Origin: Sordariomycetes sp. S80-01Y
Lineage: Eukaryota > Ascomycota > Sordariomycetes
DNA: 64,000 nucleotides
Assembly: GCA_037042185.1 (NCBI GenBank)
Contig: JAXQJY010000029.1
Span: forward strand, 1,984,001-2,048,000
Direction: 5' to 3'
In this document: one piece after another, positions 1-9,075 of the stretch
Numbering within the stretch: the stretch's first letter is position 1
Layout: every line of letters starts with the position of its first letter
Notes under the pieces: generated by a model
What the model was told of the DNA's origin: nothing
Database searches by the model: none
What the model saw: only the letters and a program-made list of their open reading frames with translations
Program-made: the position numbers and the translations under genes

Positions 1-750
1 CCACGATCAGCCCCGTTCCATCAGCCGCTTCGCATATGACTCTCCCGAGCTGCGCCAGGCCAGTGCCAAGCTCATTGCCGTTTTCATGGCTCTGCAGGCC
101 GGCACCCCCTTCATCTATCAGGGTCAAGAGATTGGCATGACCAACGTGCCTGTCGAATGGGGCATGGAAGACTACCAAGACGTCGACTGCCTCAACCACT
201 GGAAGTGAGTCAGCCCCCTTTGGATCCCTAACACCAACAGCGCACTGACAGCCGCAGCCTCGTCAAGGACAAGGTCGACGAGGAGACCGCGAAGCGCTAC
301 AAGTGGAACTACCAAAAGAAGTCCCGCGACAACGCCCGCACCCCCATGCAGTGGGACACGTCCGCCAACGCCGGCTTCTCCACAGTTAAGCCGTGGATGC
401 GCGTCAACGACAACTACACAGATATCAACGCCGCGTCGCAGGTCGACGACCCCGAGTCAGTGTATCACTGCTGGCGCCGGGTGCTGGGCACGCGCAAGGA
501 GCACAAGGAGATCTTCGTGTACGGCGACTACGCGCTGGTGGACGAGGAGAACGACAAGGTCTTCGCCTACAAGAGGACGGCTGCCGACGGAAAAACGGCT
601 GTTGTCGCCTGCAACTTCTCGGACGGGGCCGTGGAATGGGATAGCCCGCTCAAGATTGGGGAGGTGCTGATTGGGACGGGCAAGGGGGATATGGTAAGGG
701 ATGGAAAGGTCAAGCTCGGTGCTTGCGAGGCGATTGCTTTCCTTGCTTAG
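1..750 (+). CDS. Alpha-glucosidase / maltase, GH13 (3' end, 5' truncated by window)
   Basis: C-terminal part of a family GH13 alpha-glucosidase (maltase/oligo-1,6-glucosidase type), which releases glucose from the non-reducing ends of maltose and short alpha-glucans. The window opens inside conserved region IV (HDQPRS, the His-Asp pair of the active site). FIYQGQEIGMTN follows, and after the intron RDNARTPMQW and NAGFS, all signatures of this subfamily. Exons are <1-204 and 258-750; the intron 205-257 has a GTGAGT donor and GCCGCAG acceptor, and splitting an Asn codon across it restores the HW-NL reading. The last residues are AIAFLA, then TAG. There is no visible signal at the C-terminus. 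The catalytic nucleophile and acid/base lie upstream of the window. Family call is firm; whether it is intracellular or secreted cannot be seen. Confidence 0.93.
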
Positions 751-1446
751 ATCATCGATAGCTAATGGCAAAAGTTGATGTTGGAGAAAGCAAGCCTAGC
801 CCTGAACCCCAGCGAGAGTTTCCCTTTTTTTTCCCTCTTTTTTTTGTTTTAAAAAAAAAATAAAAAATTCGGTAACCAAAGAATGACTACGATGCTCCCA
901 TTTAACAAGACCTGTCCGCGATTTCCAAGAGCCGGGTGGCCGTCCCGGAAATCACTCGACAACTGGAGGCGTATCAATACTTGTCTCGCTTGGTGAATCG
1001 TAAGCGCTTCGAGCTCTCAAGAGATTGCTGAGACAACTACATCATCCGTTGTCGAAGCTTGGAGGGCTCCCGGAACGAGGTTTCCACTGGATGAGCTTTT
1101 GGGAAGTCATGAGTACCTGCTATCAGACGGCACCGTCGCAAGCTCAGCCCAACATTATCTGCCTTTTGCCTTACAGCAGAAAGTCCAAGCAAGATCAAGA
1201 ATTAACATTTCTTCTGTTCTATATTAGAAACAGCCTGGTTGTACGCAGAGTCAATGGCCTTCGTCTGGGAGGCTACACGAGTTGATACGGAGGCAAGGCT
1301 GCAAAGCGAGATATAATATTCCTTAGAAACCCCTCTGATAGATCAGACCATTTATTCACCAAGTACGTCGAACTCAATCGAGTTTTTGAGCAAAGCCAGA
1401 GCACCATCGATGTATCGTTCACTGTACATGGTTGTCTTGTAAGGCA
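751..1446. other. Intergenic, maltase 3' side to pseudokinase gene
   Basis: About 700 bp with no gene recognised. It opens with the maltase 3' flank, which holds a strong T-run then A-run tract (about 825-866). The rest would hold the promoter of the next gene. Confidence 0.6.
825..866 (+). terminator. T-rich then A-rich tract downstream of maltase
   Basis: Two T runs broken by CCC are followed by GTTTT, ten A and a second A block, 75-115 bases after the maltase stop. The position and composition fit a 3'-end/polyadenylation region. It could also be a simple A/T expansion. No exact cleavage site can be assigned. Confidence 0.4.
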
Positions 1447-3305
1447 ATGTCAACCATATCTGCCACAGCCCGATGGAAAACACCCCGCACATCCAAACGT
1501 TACACAGCACTACCTCCTCACAAGAGACCTACTCGCTTTTCTCAAGCCTTTTTAAGTGACAAAGCAACCTCGAGATTGGATGCCGTTGCTGCCTTGAGAA
1601 AGCTTGAGAGCCACCTGGTCTGTCTCCCCTCGTTAGTGAGTCTACTACAGCATTTGCGGCGCACCGGTTGGCCGAATATCGCGGTCGTCTCAGGGGACAT
1701 GGATCATCAAGAGTCAATTCCGAGCAAGGGTTGGTCTTCTTTGGAGGGTCAAGAATTCAATGACATGGACGAGCGTCTGAAGACTGCCATCGACAGGATC
1801 GACAAAACGGCGCTGCTACGACACACTGAACGAATCAAAGGCCAGAAGGTTGTAATGAGCGGTTTGCTCTCTGCTGGCCAGTATTGGGTACTCTTTGAGA
1901 TTGTTGCCGAGGATCACAGCCTGGTCATAGCCCGAGTTCGTTTGCCTCACAATCCTGCTGTCACAGACGCAGCCGCCCGGGAGGATGAGGTGCTCACTGT
2001 CGAGCGGGAGGTAAACACAATGAAGTTCCTCAGAAGAAATCTCCCTTCAGTCCCTCTCCCTCGACTTTTCTCGTTTGAAATCTGGGGTTCTGATCTGGCC
2101 AGAGAGGTTGGTGCGATGTACCTGCTGATGGAAGGCTTCCGTGGCAATGCCCTGCAAGATGTGGGACTTCTGTCAGATCTCAACGTAAGATAGATCGTCC
2201 GATAGCAACAGTCATGAAATAGCTGACAAGAATACAGTCCTCGGATCAGAACCAACTTATGTCAAAGTGGCTGACTATTCAGACTGAGATTGCGACTCTG
2301 GTATATCCAATGATCGGCTTCAATCGTTTCCCTTCCGAGGAGGGCAAGACGAGTCTCCCGACGCTAGGTGGTGTTGTTTCCCTTGCTTCACTCGGGCTTA
2401 CCGGCTTCTTATCAACTCGTCATGATTTCCTCCATGACTTAGCGGGTGCTGTTGGCCGCACTCTCGAAGGTGATGCCCGTCTTGGTGCCCTTGTCTTCGG
2501 GGACATCGTCCGAAAGACAGCTTTATTCGACCATCCAGGTCCTTTGCCGCTAAACATAATGAAGATGGACGCGCAACACATCCTCCTCAGCGATTCGTAC
2601 GACATCATCGCCATCATGGACGAATTATTCACGCAGACCACACCTTGGCAATTGAGCCATTTTTCGAGGCTCTCTCGACAACGCGATCTAGACGATAAGG
2701 GAAGTTGTCTTGGTTATGGTCGGTCAGGATCCCACAGCCCACATCCGGAAAGCACCTCGAGCGGCATCCACGGTAACAAGTTCGAAATATTTCAAGACGA
2801 ACGGAGTGATGAAGACCAGGAGCTTTCGGGTGCCTTCATGAGCACTCTTCATGAGCCTGCCTGGAGGGTCTGGGCCTGCTTTACAAAGCTTGGCGCAGAG
2901 CCTGAGAAGGATAGGAATCTTGTGCATCAAATGGTGAGGCTTGCGCTTGGCTTACAGGGCGAGGAGGCGGAGAATTACATCAAAGGCGTTCAATCTGCTC
3001 GTGAGATGGAAGAGTGGATGCAAGCAGACGCTGAACTTTGTGATCGTCTCACTGCCGGTCTTCCAGATAGTCTAGGCAAAGGCTCTGGGCGGTCCGTAAA
3101 CATTGGTCCACCAGCAGAGGCCAGGAACTCTTCGAGAACCAGGCGCCGCGCAGAGATTCAAAATAATCCTCGAGCTGAAGACTCCTCTGCGACTTACGGA
3201 CATGCTCCAGAGACTGAGAGCAGTACGAAAAGTAGCCAACCTGCAACGGTAGAGTTAGCTGTTGTGGAAGTCGAGCGTCACCCCGGAACGAAAGGCACTG
3301 CTTAG
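1447..3305 (+). CDS. APH-like (protein-kinase-like fold) protein, probable pseudokinase
   Basis: Member of the large fungal family of aminoglycoside-phosphotransferase-like proteins. Exons 1447-2184 and 2238-3305 (intron 53 bp, GTAAGA donor, branch GCTGAC, AATACAG acceptor, phase 0) give about 601 residues. Family features: LSAGQYWVLFEIV (glycine loop region), IARVRLP, a TMKFLRRNLPSVPLPR segment, LLMEGFRGNALQDV, then GALVFGDIV and a degenerate catalytic loop near residues 350-360. Where relatives have NHMD...QN, this protein reads NIMKMDAQH, so the catalytic His and Asp and the metal-binding Asn are replaced; the later Asp of the IIDWE motif survives in IMDEL. The Ser/Arg-rich tail (about residue 530 on) looks disordered. 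Start: ATG 1447 is the first in frame; ATG 1700 is an alternative. Reading frame is intact, so a diverged protein is likelier than a pseudogene. Substrate unknown. Confidence 0.72.
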
Positions 3306-3504
3306 AAGCTTGAAACGCCTTCTGGGTGTAAATCAAGGGTAGCTTGCGGTACCGTACTTATCCTATGCTCGTTGCTAGGCCTCCCGTAGCCCTCGATTGA
3401 CGACTGTCTATGTGCTTTCCGCTACACACCTTTCTGCGGGTTCTGAGTACCTCCCAAGAGCCTCTGTAAATTTGAAACCATCTTCAATATCTTTACTCAA
3501 ATTA

Positions 3505-5291
3505 TCACAACCGCTCGAAATGCTTCATAAGGTTGATGCGTGGGCTCATCCGCGGCCCAATCCACCAACCGCCAGTGTACCCCCTGACCTTCCTGCGCAC
3601 ATCCGCAACCAAAGCCCCCAGCCCGAGGACCTTCTTGTCTCCCCAGACCTCGTCAGGCTTGTTCCCATCAGCATCCTGGCCCGGCCTCAGCACTTCGATC
3701 CCATCAAACCCGCTGACGACTCCAATCACTTCCCACGGCCCAATCGGCAATGCAGCGTTTTCAGCCAGGGCGTAGTCAAATCTTTCCCAAAACCTCGGGT
3801 AGCCTAGGGTCAGGTTACGCTCGGTCTTGTCGATCATCAGAAGAGGCATGTGCGGGTCGGGGCTTGGGGTGTCAGGCGTGGCGAGGGCCAGCGGAAGGCC
3901 GAGGGGGTTGGCGTTGAAGAGGGTGAGGCCGGTCATGCATGTTAGAACATCAGCGTGTATCGAGGTTGTCAGAAGCTCCTCGCCAACGACATCCGGAACG
4001 GCATCCCTGTAAAGGTGCTTTTGTAGTTGGGAGAGGGCATCTCCGCCGGGGTAGTTAAGCGAAGAGACGACAAGCATGGCTCCGCTGACTGCCAAGCTGA
4101 ACAGTACCGAGAGAGCGAGAGCGTATGTTCCGAGACGGTAGATGAGACCACGAGAGCAGCGGACTGTGATGTAGTTTGCCCCCAATGCGGCGACGGCGGT
4201 GAGGGGCGGGACGACGTAAAAGATGAAGCGAGCCTCTTTATGAGGTTGGATCGAGTAGATGGCGGTAAAGAGTAAAGACGGGATGGCGAGTTGGCGAGCC
4301 TGATTCGTGGTGCCCTGATTGGTGAGGGTAAATATGATGAGTGGGATGGCCAGAGGGTTGAGGAGCAGTCGCGGCAAGGCAGACGAGAAGTAATAATGCC
4401 AAGGCGATACACCCCATTCCGACGAGCTCCCCTGAATGGCGTTGTAGTAAAAGCCAGCAAGTTCAGGCCAGGTGAACTTCTGCCAGAAATAAGAATCAAT
4501 CGGAACTGACAGCCATAGCGAACCGACGAAGGATACGATAAAGACAGGAATCACAGATCGCAGTGTCATTCGGTTGGTGGCAATGAGATAGCCAATCGTG
4601 GTGAATAGGAGGATGGCGACCTCGGCTCGGAAGATGACAGCAGAGAGGACAAAACATATGATAGCCTGCCTCTTGCGCCGGGATGCCTTGGCTTGAGACG
4701 ACTTTGGAAGGATGAAGGCAAAGGCAAGCGTTGCTGTAGAATTTAGTCGCTGTTTTGAAAAGGGGCGAACGCCAACTTACTCAAGCCGAAGGCAAACATG
4801 TTCGGCAACGTCCTCGTCAAATAGTACATCACGTGAAACTGGCTCACGATGAGTATATTCCACCACCTCGCCGTCCCCCGTCCGAAAGCCGTCTCCAGCG
4901 CCTCGCGGAAGACCAGCAAACACCCGGCGTTGAAAGCTCCCAACACGGCCCTTACCACGATCTGCGCATGCTGGAATCCCGCCAACCAGACCAGTGGCTG
5001 ACTCACCCCGGAGAGCACAACAGCACCGATGAATGTCCGCGGCACGGCCCCGGGGAAGGTGAAGTGGTCGTAGACGGAGGCGAAGCGCTCCGCTATGTGG
5101 TGTGTTGGGGTGCCATAGACGAGGATGTCGTGGGCTGCTTGAATGTTAAACGATTCCTCGACTTTCGTGTGTGGTGAGAGCAGCAAATTGATGAGCGGCG
5201 TTATGAAGAGGAGGGAAGTTAGCTGGAGATCTAAACATATTAATGTGGTGTCAGTGGCTTTAACGAGGAGCAACCCACCAACGAGCTTCAT
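3505..5291 (-). CDS. ALG12: Dolichyl-P-Man:Man7GlcNAc2-PP-dolichol alpha-1,6-mannosyltransferase (GT22)
   Basis: ER membrane mannosyltransferase of N-glycan precursor assembly: adds the eighth mannose (alpha-1,6) to the lumenal lipid-linked oligosaccharide. Exons (minus strand) 5279-5291, 4781-5230 and 3505-4733; introns 5231-5278 and 4734-4780 have GTGGGT/TAG and GTAAGT/CAG ends. Splicing gives MKLVDLQLTSLLF and FAFGLTTLAFAF, smooth joins, and about 563 residues, close to yeast Alg12 (551). Diagnostic motifs are HTKVEESFNIQAAHDIL in the first lumenal loop, YDHFTFPGAVPRTFIG, and SEWGVSPWHYYFSSALPR; the protein is a string of hydrophobic helices. It ends WWIGPRMSPRINLMKHFERL. The 13-nt first exon holds only four complete codons. 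It converges on the pseudokinase gene (199 bp between stops) and is divergent from YOS1. Confidence 0.95.
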
Positions 5292-5636
5292 GGCTACGAC
5301 TGAGTGAGCATGAGGTGACCATCAAAACCAAAGCAGCACCGTGATCACAGGTAGGTGGCAGACTATACGTGGTTTACGCGATCGGGAAGGCCTTTGGATA
5401 GCCCAGTAGAAAATCAATTAAGGCGGCGTGGATGAACGCTTGAAGAGAATGAGATACGGGAAGCCACAAGCTCCCTTGAGACTGTAAGTCCCCGGACAGG
5501 GGCTGCAATGACGCCGCCCCATCGGATCGGCACAACCATCGCCCGCTAAACCTCCAGCTGTCCCTCCGCAACCCCCCATAACGTCCTCCAAGCTTAACCT
5601 CCCTCAACGGTTCGACGTCCCTCAAATACCGCGAAC
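5292..5636. promoter_or_regulatory. Shared divergent promoter region, ALG12 / YOS1
   Basis: 345 bp separate the two start codons, so this stretch must hold both 5' leaders and promoters. No clear TATA or named factor site was recognised. Confidence 0.6.
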
Positions 5637-6056
5637 ATGCTTCTCCTCGGCAATTTCCTCTACAGTGCGTCCCATCATGCGGATCCCGCGAATGCTCGCT
5701 AACGTGGCACAGTTGCGGTCCTCCTCATCAACGCAGTGGCCATCCTCTCCGAGGACCGCTTCCTCGCGCGCAGTGCGACTTCCCGCTCGATCGACCAGTG
5801 ATGGGTGCTATATGGACGGGGTGCTGACGTTGAAACCCTAGTTAATCTGAGTCCGGCTTCGTATGACCCTGCATTTGGGTCGGGGACGGATGCGAGTGTT
5901 AAGGCCAAGGTTATCAACCTGATTGCCAGCATACGGACGATCATGCGGAGTAAGGCGCCCGAGCGCATGGGGCGGAGACCAGTTTGCTGACATGGCGCAG
6001 TGCCTCTGATATTCGTCAACTCGCTCATCATTATCTACGAACTGGTCCTGGGTTGA
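5637..6056 (+). CDS. YOS1: Yos1-like ER-Golgi transport protein (IER3IP1 family)
   Basis: Small membrane protein needed for COPII-dependent ER-to-Golgi transport in yeast, where it joins the Yip1-Yif1 complex. Four exons: 5637-5664, 5713-5772, 5842-5949, 6001-6056 (252 nt, 83 residues). Introns of 48, 69 and 51 bp have donors GTGCGT, GTGCGA, GTAAGG and branch sites GCTAAC, GCTGAC, GCTGAC. Protein: MLLLGNFLYIAVLLINAVAI (first membrane helix), LSEDRFLAR (family hallmark), FGSGTDASVKAKVINLIASI, RTIMRMPLIF, and a C-terminal helix ending IIIYELVLG, matching the yeast ending YELLLG. All three introns interrupt a codon after its first base, always an A. No exon is longer than 108 nt, so the gene is easy to miss. 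Length equals the family norm (about 80-85). Confidence 0.93.
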
Positions 6057-6594
6057 GCAATACTGGTTGCAACGGACAAATCAGACTATTACTTAGTACC
6101 CAAGACTAGGGCTAGGAGTCGGAGCAGCGAGGAGTACGGCATTGGTTGGTTTTACTAGACGGCATCGCTGTCGGAACTTTACGATTCACGATCAAGGCGC
6201 ATTTCAAGACGTCGCAAGCATTCAATAAGCCTCGCTCGGGCCCTGTATATTGCAGCTCGACGGCCACTACTATACACCCCATCAGAAAGGACAGTTACAA
6301 CGGGAAAAGATAAATAGTGCGTCCCGGGAGCTGCGCCGCGTGCGCCGCGGCACGCCCTTCCCATGCTCAACTTGCAAGTCTAGATAGCCGGCCATAACGC
6401 TAGGTTGATTGGGTATCCGGCCCAAAACGCCTCGAGGCTCATCGATGCTCGTAGATCGAGACGGAATAAATGGGGAAAATTATAGACCTGAAACGCTTCC
6501 AATATGGTTTGCTCGTGGCTGCTCCATGCTTCGTCTCAAAAGTGCCGTTCGGCTCCACGGCATCGTAGAATATCAAACTTGGAGATATCCTAGA
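6057..6594. other. Intergenic between convergent YOS1 and creB
   Basis: 538 bp holding the two 3' flanks. I see no gene and no repeat in it. Confidence 0.6.
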
Positions 6595-9075
6595 TCATGA
6601 CAAGAGCCCACTCTTCTTCCTTCCCAGAGCAGAGCTGAGACGGCCCTTCTTTTCGTCCTTGCTCTCGGCTGGTTCGCCGTTTGCAGGCTCACCAGCCCCT
6701 GAAGAAGGTCGTTCCCCTTTCTTTTGGGAGAACAGACTGAAAGAACGCTTGGAGATGGACTTGCTCCCCCGCTTTGAGCGGTCCAAGAATCCAAATGTGC
6801 CTGAATCTCCGTTCTCCTTGTTCTTTGCGCTCTCCTCTTTGGCCGATTTCTTGCTTGCTTCTAACGCCTTCTGGAACTCTGCTTCTTCGTTCTGGCGCGC
6901 CTGCATGTTCCTCAAGCGCTGTTCTTGTAGCCTCTTCTCCTCTTGCTTGGCTCTCTCTTTCCGCTCTTTCTCGGCTTCCTTGGCCGCTTGTTTCTCTGCC
7001 TTCTCTGCGGCTTCGCGCTCCTTCTTCTCGCGCTTCTTATCCTCTTTCGACTGGACTTGGGTAGCCGGTACCCCTTCTGGCTTCTCTGCAATAGTGCCCA
7101 CATTCGATGATCCCATCGCTGGAGGCGCCGTGGATGATTGGGGAACAGAACCATTCGCTTTTGGCGCCGTGGAGACATCGGGTGTCGTACTGGCTCTCGC
7201 CAATGCAGGCTCGGGGTCGTGGTTCGAACGCAAAGGCTGTGTCGTCTGTCGCTTGAGCGGCTCGCCCTTCTCCGGCTTCTCGTTCTGGTCGAATGCGAGG
7301 TTGGCGGCCTGATTGGCGAGGATGACTTCTTCCAAGCCCTCCTTCTCCTGTTCTGCTCGGACCTTCTCGAATGTGGTCTCTTGGTAGAACAAGACGTACG
7401 CGGTCGCCATGCCAGGCTTATCGCCAAAGAAGTTTCGAACGAAGTGCTTGTCCACAGGTTCAACCATCTCATCATCGAATAGAACCCAGCCTCGGTCTTT
7501 AGTCTTGATGATTGAAACATAGTGACCGTGGTAGGCATTGCCACCAATGTGAACGACGACCGCATATAGCTCGTATAGCCTATCTGGGTCCTCGGCATCC
7601 TCTGTAGTGTTGAACAGCCGCAGGTGATACGGGTATACCACTCGGTGGAAGAGCTTCTGCAGTCGGCTGTAATCTTCGGTGTACTTGAATCGCTTCAGGT
7701 GCAATGTCAAGACTTTCGGCAGGCGCTTCACCTTCATTCGCTTCTCGGCCTCCTCCAATCCTCCACAAGTGTCGCAGTGGAATTTGTTGCGCTCGCACAA
7801 TTGCTCATCGTCTGAGAACTTTCGAAGGCAAGACGTAACCGATGAGTGCTCTTCGAGATCGATCGACAAGTCTAGAAATGTCTCATCTCGCTGCGAGCCT
7901 GTACCGCAGTTGAGGCACTGGGTCTCGGAGGTTAGTAAGCCTTCGAAGATGTTGTGTACCCATCCCGTTCCTGGAGACTGTGCGCCGTTGGCTGCCAGTG
8001 CTGAACCCAAGACGTTCTGGAGAGACTCCGTCAGCCCGTCGCCGTTTGTCAAGGCTTGCTGCTTTCGTGCATTCTCCTCCACGTTCGTAATCACGTCGTT
8101 CAGTACGAGACCGTAGAACTCGTGGGCATCCTGGTGCATGGAGTTCCTAAACATCTCATTGTCGCGTTTGAAAATCTCCAGGAAGCGCTGCGGGCTCAGG
8201 ACGCCCGTGCGTTGCTCGCTTTCGATGAGAGCCAAAAATATGTCTTTCAAGCCAGTGAATGTGCACTCGTCCATGCCATATGCGTCTTTGCGGTCCGTTG
8301 CGAGCTCCAGGATCGGCCCTTTCAGCATAGCCTGCTTCTTCTTGTATTCTGGAGTATCCGGCTTGTCCTCTGGCCGCACGGGCTGGCCTATCGGTGGTGC
8401 TCCCGCGTTGATAGCCGCCCTCTGCTTCATAACCTGAGACGTACTGAGGCCCTTTTGTTTGCCATTCTGGTCTGTTGCCGGCGTAGTAGGGTTTGCAGGC
8501 GGGCGAATCGTTACGTTGACTTTTGGTCGGTCGCCGTTAGGTGTGTCGGTAGGGGATAGTGCCGGATAGTTGATGACGTTCTCGCGGAACAGGTCGTTGT
8601 AGAACAGAGCCTGAACGATTGAGTTGCAGTAGCTGCGAAGCTTGTTAGCATGGTGGTGGCTTGTAGGTCAAATCAGTGCTGGGTTTTACCATGTATTGCC
8701 GAACTGGATATGAGTAAGCGAAAGTCCTGTTCGAGACACACCTGGCCATGGTCTGGGGTCAGCACTTACGTTTTCGAAGCCATAGAACCTGTCGCTACCG
8801 TCTGTCCTCAATGGTCCAGCATTCTGGAGCATCTTTTCCAAAGGAGTCTTCTCGGGAGCGATTTCGTCTCTCTTCTTGAGGGCATCGTTTTTAGCACCAG
8901 CGGCGCCAGAGGTCTGCTCGCGGAGGCATTTTGTCAGCAAGAGTGTCTTGGCGCAAGTTGAACGAAACCGCATATAGATGCGCTTGCGATTGAAAAAGGT
9001 GCATCACTGCTGCTTCCAGCATTTAGGAAAACGTACCGAGCCGCTGCTCTTAAACTTGTCGAATAGGCCGACCAT
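6595..9075 (-). CDS. creB: Ubiquitin C-terminal hydrolase, CreB / USP12-USP46 / Ubp9 type
   Basis: Cysteine protease that removes ubiquitin; in Aspergillus CreB works with the WD40 protein CreC in carbon catabolite repression. Exons (minus): 9037-9075, 8770-8913, 8690-8703, 6595-8632; introns 123, 66 and 57 bp, each with a CTRAC-like branch site. Product about 744 residues (CreB is 766). Order: [13 protein letters not shown]; Cys box FGNTCYCNS with catalytic Cys66; [13 protein letters not shown]; a zinc ribbon (Cys305/308 and Cys352/355); [10 protein letters not shown]; His box HGHYVS (His436) and FDDE (Asp452/453) near the end of the protease fold; then a long charged coiled coil rich in KEKRE and a Ser/Lys-rich tail. 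The third exon is only 14 nt and the Cys66 codon is split TG|C over the third intron. All catalytic residues are present. Confidence 0.95.

Noticed and set aside
825-866. A-run after the maltase as the poly(A) tail of a retroposed copy
   Set aside because: No target-site duplication or element body found; a 3'-end region explains it more simply.
6912-7598. 228-codon minus-strand frame inside creB
   Set aside because: A shifted-frame shadow of the creB coiled-coil region.
1-9075. A carbon-control cluster formed by the maltase gene and creB
   Set aside because: They are separated by four unrelated genes on both strands, so proximity gives no evidence of a functional cluster.
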